DNA of 64,000 bases, taken from Verrucomicrobiaceae bacterium UBA1938 (GTDB lineage Bacteria; Verrucomicrobiota; Verrucomicrobiia; Verrucomicrobiales; Verrucomicrobiaceae). Positions 35,521-45,000 of the stretch are shown piece by piece (the first letter of the stretch is position 1; each line of letters opens with the position of its first letter). Location of the stretch: assembly GCA_002336895.1 (NCBI GenBank), contig DDFC01000026.1:62001-126000 (forward strand), written 5' to 3'. Under the pieces are notes generated by a model. That model made no database searches and was not told the DNA's origin. It was given only the letters and a program-made list of their open reading frames with translations. Made by a program: the position numbers and the translations under genes.

Positions 35521-37344
35521 ATGATCCACCGACTCTGTCTTCTTCTCTCTCTCATTGTCTGCACCCAGCTGCATGCGGCGGCGCCGAATGTGGTGGTGCT
35601 GCTGGCGGATGACTCGGGGTGGGGGGACTACTCGGTCAATGGAAACACCAACCTCAAGACGCCGAACATCGACTCCCTGGCGCAGTCCGGGGCGCGGTTT
35701 GACCGCTTCTTTGTCTGCGCGCTCTGCGCGCCCACGCGTGGGGAGTTTCTCACCGGGCGCTATCACTCACGCGGCGGGGTGAAAGGTGTGTCCACCGGGC
35801 TGGAGCGTCTGAACACGGATGAAAAGACCATCGCCGACAGCTTTCTGGCCGCAGGCTATGCCACTGGGGCCTTTGGCAAATGGCACAATGGCAGCCAGTG
35901 GCCCTACCACCCAAATGCACGCGGCTTTCAGGAATACGTGGGCTACACCTCCGGCCACTGGGGCGAGTACTTTGACCCGCCGCTGGAGCACAATGGCAAG
36001 ATGTTCCGCGCCAAGGGCTTCATCGTGGACGTGCTGGTGGGCCGGGCGCTGGAGTTCATCGAGACCCACAAGGAAAAGCCCTTCTTCTGCTACATCCCGC
36101 TGACCACGCCGCACTCGCCTTTCAGCGTGCCGGATTCGCATTGGGACAAATTCAAGGACTCCCCCGTCTCCATGCGCGGAGAGGAGGGGGACAAGGAGGA
36201 TCTCACCATCACCCGCACCATTCTGGCGATGATGGACAACATCGACATGAACGTGGGCCGCGTACTCAAGAAGCTGGAAGACCTGAAGCTGAGCGACAAC
36301 ACCATCGTGGTCTATTTCAGTGACAACGGCCCCAACACCTTCCGCTGGAACGGCGGCATGAAGGGCAAGAAAGGCACCACGGATGAAGGCGGTGTGCGCT
36401 CCACGCTTTTCATGCGCTGGCCGGGCAAGATCAAGGCGGGCACTGAGATCACGCCCATCGCCGGGGCCATCGATCTCCACCCCACGCTCACGGCGCTGGC
36501 CGGGGTGAAAACGGTGAGCACCAAGCCGCTCGATGGCTGGGACATGTCCTCCCTCCTGCTCGGCGGCGAGTGGAAGCGCGGCCCGCGTGCGCTCATGAAC
36601 TACAACGGCGGACGCCTCAGCGTGCGCAGCCAGACGCACCGCCTGGACGCCAGCGGCGTGCTCTATGACATGGTGGCAGACCCCAACCAGACCAAGGATG
36701 TGACCGCCGAGCAGCCGCAGGTGACCGCCGAGCTCTCCGCCCAGGCCACCGCCTGGCACCAGGAGGTCTTTGGAAAGCCCTACGCACCCGCTTCTGGCAA
36801 AGCCAAAGGGAAGGGGAACGCCAAGCCCAAGGGCAAGAACCCGGGGGCTGAGCCCTTTGAGGACGAGCGGCCCTATCCTGTGGGCTACACGGAGTTTCCC
36901 ATCACCATGCTGGAGGCTCGCGATGGCATCCCCCATGGTGAGGTGAAACGCAGCTCCAATGCGCCGAACTGCTCCTACTTCGTGAACTGGAAGACGAAGG
37001 AGGACACGATGACCTGGGACATCGACATCCACACCGCCGGGGAGTATGAGGTTGCCATCGACTACGCCTGCCCGGAAGCCGATGCTGGATCCAAGGTGGA
37101 GCTCAGCTTTGGTGACTCCAAGACCAGTGGAAAAGTAACGCCAGGATGGTTTCCAAGACTGCTGAACGATCAGGACCGCGCCTCACGCAAAGGTGAGAGC
37201 TTCATGCGCGATTTCCACACGCTCTCCCTCGGCAGCATCCAGCTGCCCGCCCAGCATGGCCTGCTCACGCTCCGTGCTCTGGACATCCCGGGGCAGACAG
37301 TCATGGAGGTGCGGCGCGTCACGCTGACTCTCAAGACAAAGTGA
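35521..37344 (+). CDS. Secreted sulfatase (S1 family) with C-terminal accessory domain
   Basis: The ATG at 35521 places a Sec signal peptide (IHRLCLLLSLIVCTQLHAA) at the N-terminus, giving 607 residues. The metal-site start VVLLADDSGWGD has the paired Asp (D30, D31). The formylglycine motif C-x-P-x-R is present as CAPTR (C69-R73), then GEFLTGRYHS. Sulfatase active-site strands FGKWHNG and VYFSDNGPNT follow. Residues about 430-470 are a Lys/Gly/Pro-rich linker. The last 130 residues look like a beta-sandwich (WDIDIHTAGEYEVAIDY). It probably desulfates a sulfated polysaccharide in the periplasm or outside; substrate is unknown. Maturation needs a formylglycine-generating enzyme, not seen here. 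Confidence 0.93.
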   Translation: MIHRLCLLLSLIVCTQLHAAAPNVVVLLADDSGWGDYSVNGNTNLKTPNIDSLAQSGARFDRFFVCALCAPTRGEFLTGRYHSRGGVKGVSTGLERLNTDEKTIADSFLAAGYATGAFGKWHNGSQWPYHPNARGFQEYVGYTSGHWGEYFDPPLEHNGKMFRAKGFIVDVLVGRALEFIETHKEKPFFCYIPLTTPHSPFSVPDSHWDKFKDSPVSMRGEEGDKEDLTITRTILAMMDNIDMNVGRVLKKLEDLKLSDNTIVVYFSDNGPNTFRWNGGMKGKKGTTDEGGVRSTLFMRWPGKIKAGTEITPIAGAIDLHPTLTALAGVKTVSTKPLDGWDMSSLLLGGEWKRGPRALMNYNGGRLSVRSQTHRLDASGVLYDMVADPNQTKDVTAEQPQVTAELSAQATAWHQEVFGKPYAPASGKAKGKGNAKPKGKNPGAEPFEDERPYPVGYTEFPITMLEARDGIPHGEVKRSSNAPNCSYFVNWKTKEDTMTWDIDIHTAGEYEVAIDYACPEADAGSKVELSFGDSKTSGKVTPGWFPRLLNDQDRASRKGESFMRDFHTLSLGSIQLPAQHGLLTLRALDIPGQTVMEVRRVTLTLKTK

Positions 37345-37413
37345 GTCATGGCATGAAATCTGATGCTGGTTTTTTGACAACCGGCCACCCTTGGCCGGAT
37401 AGTCTCCGACCTC

Positions 37414-37845
37414 ATGCATCTCTCCCGCCCTCTCCTTTTCCTCCTGGCCGCCACCCTCATGGGGGCCTGCACCTCCATCAAACCCGTTTCCCAGGGCACC
37501 ACCGGCATCGTGCTTGCTGCGCCGGAGATGCGCGTGTGCGGTCAGGGGCAGGTGCATTTCCCGGCAGGGCTTTACACCCCCCAGGTGGTCTCTGCTAAAG
37601 GGACGTACTACCAGTCTCCCGCACCGCTGCGCACACGAGGCGTTCTCATTGGCAGGGCCGAGACCGGCGGCATCTATGTGTCCAATGCGCCTGGAAATCC
37701 CCAGGCAGCCTGGTTTGGCGATGTGAATGATACACTGGAAGACCACCCTACCACGCTTTTCAGCGCCATCGGTGTGGCTGCTCCAAAGCTCTGGCCCTAC
37801 ACCCCGCGCATTCCTTTCGTGATGAAGGAAAAAAAGAAGCCCTGA
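37414..37845 (+). CDS. Putative small lipoprotein
   Basis: The 143-residue protein has a lipoprotein signal (LLFLLAATLMGAC, lipobox LMGAC, lipidated Cys near 19) followed by a polar, Pro/Gly-rich region. GQVHFPAGLYTPQVVSAKGTYYQSP suggests short beta strands. No known family is recognised. It begins 69 bases after the sulfatase stop and may share its transcript. Predicted to be attached to the periplasmic face of a membrane. Confidence 0.6.
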   Translation: MHLSRPLLFLLAATLMGACTSIKPVSQGTTGIVLAAPEMRVCGQGQVHFPAGLYTPQVVSAKGTYYQSPAPLRTRGVLIGRAETGGIYVSNAPGNPQAAWFGDVNDTLEDHPTTLFSAIGVAAPKLWPYTPRIPFVMKEKKKP

Positions 37846-37955
37846 CCGGCATCATCTGGGAGGGGTGTCCCCTCATCTGGAGGCAATCGTAAGGAGTTTG
37901 TCAGGCGGTGGGTTTTCGTTGCGCGTTATTTTATAAAAACTATAATTTTCGCTGT

Positions 37956-39392
37956 ATGCACCGCCGCCTCCTATTCTGGCTTGTCGCCTGTGCCGCCTTG
38001 ATGGCGGGCGGGGGTTTTGCCATCAAGGAAGGCTGGCTGAATGGCTGGGAAATGCGGCTGAAGGAGATGATGAGCAGCCCCACCAGCCGGTACAGCGTGG
38101 CTAAATTCCGCCTGGATCTGGTGGATCAGTTCAACTACGCACGCATGGCCGCCAAGATTCCCACCCTGCATGTGGACCCCGAAATGGAGGCCTGGCTGGA
38201 GACGGAGTTTGCCAAAATCGACACGACGGATCTCAACAAAGTCACCGCCCAGGTGCAGGATGGCATGCCGCGCTACTACCGTGTGGCAGTCTGCGCCGCC
38301 AGCAGCCCCAGCCTGAGGGAGCTGCTGCAGCGCTTTCACGAATACGCCCAGCGTGCCCAGCCGGAGATGACCCACATGGCCGTGGTGCTGCGCCCGCGCG
38401 CCAGCGGCCTCATGAATGAAGCCCTGCTGGTGCTGGGCCAGCGCCTGCGGGATTTCAGCCCCGAGGCGCTCTCTGAGGCCAGGGATGACGAGCCCTTTTT
38501 CAGCACCTGCGTGCACTGCAAGCAGCCGCACTTTATGAAGCTCTCCCGCGCCCAGCGCAGCATGGCTCTGGAGTGCCCCAAATGCCACCGCAAGTACGCG
38601 GTCATCGCCGCAGACAGCACCGGAAAGTTTCACTATGTGAACGAGTTCCTCACCGGGTATTCGCCTCCGGCCATCTTTGCCAAAAACCAGTCGCGTGTGC
38701 AGCAGCTCTTCACCATCTGGTCCGCCGTGCATGCCAACTGCCGCTACACCAATGATCCGGGCGCCAAGCCGGGCAGCACCCATGCCAGGGCCGAGCAGAC
38801 CGACTGCTGGCAGTATGCGGATGAGACGCAGCGCCTGCAGCGCGGCGACTGCGAGGACTCCTCCATCTTTCTGGCAGACTGGCTCATGTCTCGCGGCTTC
38901 CAGGTGCGCGTGGCCCTGGGGCGCTATGGCGACCTGGGCGGCCATGCCTGGTGCGTGGTGAAGATCGAGGACAAGGAATACCTGCTCGAATCCACCGAAA
39001 GCCGCCCGGACCCCAGCGATCCGCCGCTGGCCAGCCGTGTGGGCAGCCGCTACGTGCCAGAGGTGCTGTTTGACCGCTTTGCCATCTACGTGCCCACCAG
39101 TACGAACCGCTCGTGGAAGGGCGACTACTGGTCTGCCAACACCTGGACGCGGGTCGAGCCCCGTGCCGAACTGGGCGCAGACCCCATCCTGGCGCGCGCC
39201 CGTGTGGGCAGCGCCCTCAAGATGAGCACGCAAAATCTCATGGAGGCCTCTTCCACCGCAGATCCCAGCCACCTCGCGCGCACAGCCTTTGCCAGCCCGG
39301 CATCCCCCACCTTCCTGAATCTGGGGCTGGGCACCATCCCCACCGGAGCCAAAGACTGGCGCCAGTCCCTCGTGCCGCTGCGCGCCCCCTGA
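37956..39392 (+). CDS. Transglutaminase-like cysteine protein with zinc ribbon
   Basis: The ATG at 37956 precedes a hydrophobic N-terminal anchor (LLFWLVACAALMAGGGFAI). The 478-residue protein contains a zinc ribbon, with CVHCKQPH and CPKCHRKY at about residues 185-215. A transglutaminase-like core follows, with the catalytic Cys in QRGDCEDSSIFLADWL, His in GGHAWCVVKI and an acidic third residue in LLESTESRPD. An earlier helical region (about 60-180) is uncharacterised. Proteins of this core act as proteases, peptide-glycan hydrolases or cross-linkers. The zinc ribbon plus transglutaminase core suggests a cell-envelope enzyme, target unknown. Confidence 0.7.
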   Translation: MHRRLLFWLVACAALMAGGGFAIKEGWLNGWEMRLKEMMSSPTSRYSVAKFRLDLVDQFNYARMAAKIPTLHVDPEMEAWLETEFAKIDTTDLNKVTAQVQDGMPRYYRVAVCAASSPSLRELLQRFHEYAQRAQPEMTHMAVVLRPRASGLMNEALLVLGQRLRDFSPEALSEARDDEPFFSTCVHCKQPHFMKLSRAQRSMALECPKCHRKYAVIAADSTGKFHYVNEFLTGYSPPAIFAKNQSRVQQLFTIWSAVHANCRYTNDPGAKPGSTHARAEQTDCWQYADETQRLQRGDCEDSSIFLADWLMSRGFQVRVALGRYGDLGGHAWCVVKIEDKEYLLESTESRPDPSDPPLASRVGSRYVPEVLFDRFAIYVPTSTNRSWKGDYWSANTWTRVEPRAELGADPILARARVGSALKMSTQNLMEASSTADPSHLARTAFASPASPTFLNLGLGTIPTGAKDWRQSLVPLRAP

Positions 39393-39482
39393 GCCCCGCA
39401 TCGGGTGGAAAGTTGGAGGAATTTTGTAGCCGGGTGATCCTGGGTTGACGCATGGCTGCGCAGCCTTCAGCTTAAAAGACAC

Positions 39483-39956
39483 ATGCTAGCCAGCATTGCC
39501 ATCCTTACGCTGTTCGGCATCCTGCTCATCGTGCTGGAGACCTTTCTGCCTGGCTGGGTGGCGGGCATCCTCGGGGCCATGGCCATCACTGCCGCGCTGT
39601 GGCTCAGCCTGACCTCCCCGGAGCTCGTGGGCTGGAGCTCAGGCCAGCGTGTGGCCCTGGCGCTGGGGATCGTGGTGTCTGCCCTCTTGGTCATCATCCT
39701 CTGGCTGCGCTGGTTTGCCGTGAAGTTCCTGCGCCGTGCGCTCACGCTCACCACCAGCATCCAGACACAGCATGCTGCCACCTCCGCCGCGCCCGGCTCC
39801 CGTGGCGTGGCGCTCACACAGCTGCGCCCGCTGGGCCGTGCGGAGATCAATGGCCACCGCTTTGACGTGCGCTGCCAGAGCGGCCTTGCTGAAGCCGGAG
39901 CGCCTGTCGAAGTCATCGCCACAGAGCCGGGAAATCTCCTCGTGCGCAGTCTCTGA
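39483..39956 (+). CDS. NfeD-like membrane protein
   Basis: The 157-residue protein has three hydrophobic helices (residues about 1-80, beginning LASIAILTLFGILLIVLETFLPG). A C-terminal OB-fold-like domain follows, with GVALTQLRPLGRAEINGHRFDVRCQSG, the standard NfeD C-terminal motif (L-R-P-x-G-x-x-x-x-x-G-x-x-x-x-V). It lacks the N-terminal ClpP-class protease half, so it is a truncated-type NfeD (NfeD1b). It lies 42 bases before floA. NfeD proteins are commonly encoded next to flotillin-like FloA and work with it in membrane organisation. Confidence 0.88.
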   Translation: MLASIAILTLFGILLIVLETFLPGWVAGILGAMAITAALWLSLTSPELVGWSSGQRVALALGIVVSALLVIILWLRWFAVKFLRRALTLTTSIQTQHAATSAAPGSRGVALTQLRPLGRAEINGHRFDVRCQSGLAEAGAPVEVIATEPGNLLVRSL

Positions 39957-39998
39957 GTCCTCCACCTTATCAATCAATCACCCCCCCCTCATTCATTC

Positions 39999-41006
39999 AT
40001 GCCCACCATCGAAATCTTTCTCGTCGGAGCCGTCATCATCGTCGGTCTTGTCCTGTTCCTGCTTGTGGCCAAGTTCTTCAATCTCTGGCTGCGCGCCCGC
40101 ATCGCCAATGCGCCGGTCAGCTTCCCCACGCTGCTGGCCATGTGGCTGCGCGGCGTGCCCAATGCGCTGATCGTGGACACCCGCATCACCGCAGCCAAGG
40201 CAGGCATCCCCATCGGCACAGATCAGCTGGAGGCGCACTTCCTGGCGGGCGGCGAAGTGACCCATGTCGTGCTCTCGCTCATCGCCTCGGACAAGGCGGG
40301 CATCCCGCTCGACTTCAATCGCGCCTGCGCCATCGATCTTGCTTGTAAAGGCACCAGCAAGACCGTGCTGGAAGCCGTGCGCACCAGCATCAACCCCAAG
40401 GTCATCGACTGCCCGCACCCGGACATGGGACGCGGCGGCAAGATCGATGCCGTGGCCAAGGACGGCATCTCCCTGCGTGTGCGTGCCCGGGTGACCGTGC
40501 GCACGAATCTGGACCGCTTCGTCGGCGGCGCCACGGAGGAGACCGTCATCGCCCGTGTGGGCGAAGGCATCGTCACCTGCATCGGCTCCTCCACCTCCTA
40601 CAAGGACGTGCTGGAAAACCCCGACGCCATCTCCAAGCTGGTGCTGCACAAAGGCGTGGATGCCGGCACCGCGTTTGAGATTCTCTCCATCGACATCGCC
40701 GACATCGACGTGGGCGAAAACGTGGGTGCCAAGCTCCAGACCGAGCAGGCCGAGGCGGACAAAAAGATCGCCCAGGCCATGGCCGAGATGCGCCGCGCCG
40801 CCGCCGTGGCGCTGGAGCAGGAAATGTCCGCCCGCACCCAGGAGATGCGCGCCCGCGTGGTCGAGGCCGAGGCCCAGGTGCCGCTGGCCATCTCCGAAGC
40901 CTTCCGCAACGGCCAGCTCGGCGTCATGGACTTTGCCAAGTACAAGAACGTCCTGGCCGACACCGAGATGCGCGCCAAGATCGCCGGAGACACCTCTGCC
41001 AAATAA
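39999..41006 (+). CDS. floA: Flotillin-like protein FloA
   Basis: The 335-residue protein matches the usual size of FloA/YqfA (about 330). It has an N-terminal hydrophobic hairpin (IFLVGAVIIVGLVLFLLVAKFFNLWLRA), an SPFH-like domain (residues about 90-210, with GISLRVRARVTVRTNLDRFVGG and AREGIVTC-like ARVGEGIVTCIGS), and a C-terminal coiled coil rich in Glu/Ala (about 240-300). A PLAISEAFRNGQLGVMDF end is typical of the family. It forms membrane microdomain scaffolds. The immediately upstream nfeD gene supports the call. Confidence 0.95.
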   Translation: MPTIEIFLVGAVIIVGLVLFLLVAKFFNLWLRARIANAPVSFPTLLAMWLRGVPNALIVDTRITAAKAGIPIGTDQLEAHFLAGGEVTHVVLSLIASDKAGIPLDFNRACAIDLACKGTSKTVLEAVRTSINPKVIDCPHPDMGRGGKIDAVAKDGISLRVRARVTVRTNLDRFVGGATEETVIARVGEGIVTCIGSSTSYKDVLENPDAISKLVLHKGVDAGTAFEILSIDIADIDVGENVGAKLQTEQAEADKKIAQAMAEMRRAAAVALEQEMSARTQEMRARVVEAEAQVPLAISEAFRNGQLGVMDFAKYKNVLADTEMRAKIAGDTSAK

Positions 41007-41020
41007 CGGACGTGCACGCC

Positions 41021-41674
41021 ATGCATCCACTCCTGCTCAGCAGCGACTTTGATCCCATGCAGGCGGCGATCATCGTCATCGCGGTCTTTGCCGGATTCAT
41101 CAAATGGCTGTGGGAGACCTGGCAGCAGAATCAGGCCTCGCCGCCCCCGCTCCCGCCCGACCCCGAGGAGCAGCGCCTGCGGGAGGCCGCGTGGCGCAGG
41201 CAGGCCGGGCAAGACTCCCCGCCCACCCGGCCGCCGCCGCTCCCGCCTGTGGCCGCCCCTTCGCCTTGGGATGAACTGCGCAAGGCCTGGTCCGAACTGC
41301 AGGAGGCCGTGAAAACACCCGCCTCAGCTCCGGTGCGCCCTGCACGCCCGCAGCAGCGCCAGACGGTGCGTCAGCAGCAGCCAGCACCGGCACGCGCTCA
41401 GCCGCACTCAGTGCGTGCCGCGCTGTCAGCTCCGGCTCAGCGCCACTCCACACCAGCCGCCTCCACCAGTGTGGCCGCGGCTGTGCCATCGCCCTCAGTC
41501 CCGGCCGTGGCTCCCGTCGCAGCCAGAAGCACAGCTCCGGCACCCGCCGGTGGGATTTTGGGCACGCTGCAGAATCTGCGCCGCGATCCCGCGCTCATGC
41601 GGCAGGCTATTTTGATGCAGGAGATACTTGGCCCGCCAAAAGCCTTGCAATCCTCCGGCGAGTTCGCTAATTAA
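41021..41674 (+). CDS. Pro/Ala-rich membrane-anchored protein of unknown function
   Basis: The ATG at 41021 is used (in-frame GTG at 41012), giving about 217 residues. After a hydrophobic segment (AAIIVIAVFAGFIKWLWE) the protein is dominated by Pro, Ala, Gln and Arg in low-complexity stretches. A short conserved-looking tail (LRRDPALMRQAILMQEILGPPKAL) resembles the C-termini of many verrucomicrobial hypothetical proteins, suggesting a helical end motif. It starts 14 bases after floA, so it is likely in the same operon. It could be a spacer-rich partner of FloA. Function is unknown. Confidence 0.6.
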   Translation: MHPLLLSSDFDPMQAAIIVIAVFAGFIKWLWETWQQNQASPPPLPPDPEEQRLREAAWRRQAGQDSPPTRPPPLPPVAAPSPWDELRKAWSELQEAVKTPASAPVRPARPQQRQTVRQQQPAPARAQPHSVRAALSAPAQRHSTPAASTSVAAAVPSPSVPAVAPVAARSTAPAPAGGILGTLQNLRRDPALMRQAILMQEILGPPKALQSSGEFAN

Positions 41675-41694
41675 CACTCTCTTCTTTGAGATCA

Positions 41695-41781
41695 GCCGGC
41701 GTGGTGAAATTGGTAGACGCGCTAGACTCAAAATCTTGTATCCGTGAGGATGTGTCGGTTCGAGTCCGACCGCCGGCACCA
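41695..41781 (+). tRNA. tRNA-Leu (anticodon CAA)
   Basis: The seven-base acceptor stem GCCGGCG (41695-41701) pairs with CGCCGGC (41771-41777), followed by A and an encoded CCA. The anticodon loop CTCAAAA gives anticodon CAA. The T-loop GGTTCGAGTCC is canonical, and a long variable arm, expected for tRNA-Leu, is present. The total length is 87 bases. Confidence 0.95.
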
Positions 41782-41944
41782 AAGAAGTTAAAACAGGGGG
41801 GGGCAACAGTCCCCGAAAAGTGGCGGTAAAAAATCCTGATGGCTGTTCGATGGCAGTTTTGGAACCCACTGCGGAAAAGCAAATCGGTGCTTTTTTCCCG
41901 GGCGGAGAGGGAGGTCTTGGGGATTGCCACTATCATTTTGACCT

Positions 41945-41962
41945 GTCAAAGAGAGCTTTGAC
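41945..41962. repeat. Stem-loop downstream of the WD40 kinase gene
   Basis: GTCAAAG, loop AGAG and CTTTGAC form a perfect seven-base hairpin about 50 bases past the kinase stop (kinase on the reverse strand). Without a T-run it is not a clear intrinsic terminator. The rest of 41782-42012 holds a G-rich hairpin candidate (GGGG...CCCC near 41800) and no gene. Confidence 0.35.
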
Positions 41963-42012
41963 TGACCGGGCAGTTTAAAATTGCTGCCACGCAACAAACC
42001 TCCACGGGTGCT

Positions 42013-45000
42013 TTATCTGGCAGCTGTCATTCCCAGGACATGTTTGGCCCATTGGGAGTGAAAATCACTGGGATCGCTTTGCAGCAGTTGTTTGCGCACT
42101 TCCAGCACGTGCTCGCCGAGAAGGATGCCGATGGGTTTGTTTTCATCGAGACTGCTCAGACAAAGGGTTTCCAGCAGGTCTGCAAACCAAGCGGGGGCTT
42201 TGCCACGCGGGTGGTTGACCTGCCACAACGCACCTTCATTGATGGAATACCCCAGGAAGACGCGGGTGCCGTCGGGGTTCATGATGGCACGCCAGTTTTT
42301 GCTGTCCATGCCCAGGCCGCCCGAAACGGGCTCAGGGTAGTGGATGCTCACGGGGATGGCGTTTTCGCTGTCCCAGAAGCGGAAGCCTTCGTGGTCGCGC
42401 ACCAGAAAGGTGGCGCCGTCAGCGGTGAAGCGCACGGTTTCACAGGTGTAGCCTTGCTGAAGCTGCGGACTCACGGGCTGTCCAGTACGGGCATTCCACA
42501 GCCGTGCGGTACCATCGCGGCAGGCCGTCACGACACGCCGTCCGTCCGGGCTGAATTCGAGATGGGAGAGCCAGGCAAAGTGGGGCATGGGCGTGCCTGT
42601 CATCTGCCCGGTGCTCACGTCCCAGACACGGGCCGTGCTGTCATACGAAGCGGTGGCGATGAAGCGGCTGTCCGGACTCCAGTCTCCTGCGATGATGGTG
42701 TGGCTGTGGCCGGTGAAGGTCTGCAGCTTCTGCCCGGTGGCAAGGTCCCACACGTGCGCGATGCCGTCGGTGGATCCTGACATGAAACGTCCGGATTTGT
42801 CCGGGGCAAAGCGCAGCACCTTGACCTCTCCAGGGTGGTCCAGTGTCAGCGCGACGGCGCCGGTGGCCGTGTCATAGATGCGGATATGTCCGTCATTGTG
42901 GCCGGCAATCAGGCGTGTGCCGTCCGGGGAGATGGCGGATGGCCGGATCATGCCCGGCTGCTGGTTCGGCTGCCAGAGCTCTTGGCCAGTTTCCAGTTCC
43001 CAGCCATACACGGCACCATTGGCGGTGACTCCATAGCACTTTTTGTGGTCGGGTGAAAAGTGTATTCCATAGACGTCGCCCACGAGGGGCTTGTCCAGAA
43101 TCACCCTGTCTGTGGCGAGTTCGTAAACATAGGCACGGTTTTCTGGATTCAGCCCAAGGCAGCCCAGCCGCCCGTCCGGGCTGATCCTGCCACTGTTGAA
43201 GTCGCGTTGTCCCGGGACGTGGTGCCTTTTGGGGGGGAGCTGCGCGTTGCCTTTCCAGACCGTGATCGATTCGTCAAACTGACCTTCGAGCCGATGGTGC
43301 ACGAGTACGCTGCTTCCATCCAGAGAAGGCTGAACATGGGTTTTCTTTCTCGGCAAGCCGAATGAAATCGAGGTCATGAATGAGGCCCCGGTCCGTGCGT
43401 CCCACACATGAATGGCGTCATCATTGCCGTAGCTCACTGTGCAGGAGCCGTCAGGGCTGGCCTGGAGGCTGCTGATGGCGTAATGGTGGCTCATCAGTGG
43501 GGAGACTGTCAGGCCGGACTCCACATCATAAACGGTCAGGTGGTTGGCGTTTCCGGCCACGGTGAGCCGGCTGCCGGCGCGGTCCAGGCTGATGAATTTG
43601 GACTTGGCCAGCTGGCTTTCGACGGATTGCACCAGATCACCGCTGGCGACATCCCAGATCTTGGCAAGGAAGCTGCCATCAATAAACGCCACCCTCGCCC
43701 CACCGGCTGCGAGGACGCCGCTGCGGAAGGTGATGTCTGCAGAAAGCTGAAGCACGGCCTTTCTGGCGGAGGTGTCCCACACGGCGGCCTGTCTGGTATT
43801 CCATACCAGAAGACGGGAGCCGTCTGCGGATAGGCTGGCGCCTTTGATGCCATCTGGCAGGGCAATGCTCCAGGGAGTCTGCTCGATGGCGGCCATGGTC
43901 CATGTTTCGATCCCCTCAGCACTCCGGGCGATGAGATGCGACTGATCCGTGGAGACTCCCAGTTCGAGGATGGGCCCGGTGTACTTCCGGCGGAGCCTCA
44001 GCGGCTGGCCTCGCGAGCTGTGAAGAGACAGGGCACCATCCTCCGTGGCGATGAAAATCCCGCTCACAACGGTGGTCATGCCGATGGCGGTGACGGGCTT
44101 GTCTTGGGGCCATTCTGCTGTCTGCCTGCCTGTGGACACATCCCACAGGCGTACGGCGCGGTCGTCTCCGGCAGTGAGGATGGATTTGCCATCCAGCGAC
44201 ATGCAGGCCGGGGTGACGAGCTTCACGGCAGGGCGGATGACGGGACCCTGCAAGACTGGGAAAACATGCTGATCGACGATGGACATGGCATACATCACCG
44301 CCTGCCAGTGCTCAGGGTTGGCACGGATCAAGGAGGCCAGATAGGCCAGGGCGCGTGCGTGCTCTCCTCGGTCCACCCATTCGTCGATGTCCTGCCAGTG
44401 CATGCGTTCGAGGGCGGCGGCCTGCGCCTTGTTGGCGCGGGTGGCTGCGCGCCACTGCCAGAGGACGCCGGTGGTGCCTGCGAGGATGGAGACGCTGCAG
44501 AGTGCCGCCAGCAGTGCGAGTGCCGGCTTGCGCTGGGCCCAGCGCCACACCCGCTCCGCCCGCCGCAGCGGCACGGCCGTCACGGGCTCTCCCTTCACAA
44601 AACGCTCCAAGTCTTCCGCCAGCGCCTGTGCCGTGGCATAGCGGTCCGCTGGTTTTTTGGCCAGGCATTTCACACAAACCGTGCGCAAATCCAGCGGCAC
44701 TGCCGTGAGGTTTTTCGGCGAGTTTTCATGAATCTGCCGCGCGATGTCGAGCACCGACTTGCCGGTGAAGGGCGGATGCCCCGAGAGCAGCTCATACAAG
44801 ATGGCGCCCAGACCATAGACGTCCGTCGCAGTCGTGATTTTGTCCACCTGCCCCCCGACTTGTTCCGGAGCCATGTAGCAGGGGCTGCCCAGCAGCATGC
44901 CGGTGCTGGTGGCCTTGCCTCCGGTGTCGTCCAGCAGCTTGGCCAGGCCGAAATCCGTGACCTGCGGCTCGCCTGACGGATCCCACAGGATGTTCGAAGG

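Noticed and set aside
35767..37032. Reverse-strand frame of 421 codons opposite the sulfatase
   Set aside because: The forward strand has signal peptide and sulfatase motifs; the antisense product has none.
37971..39482. Reverse-strand frame of 503 codons opposite the transglutaminase-like gene
   Set aside because: Antisense shadow, composition dominated by Gly/Ala/His with no domain; the forward product has zinc-ribbon and catalytic motifs.
43936..44976. Forward frame of 346 codons opposite the WD40 kinase
   Set aside because: Shadow of the kinase/WD40 coding strand.
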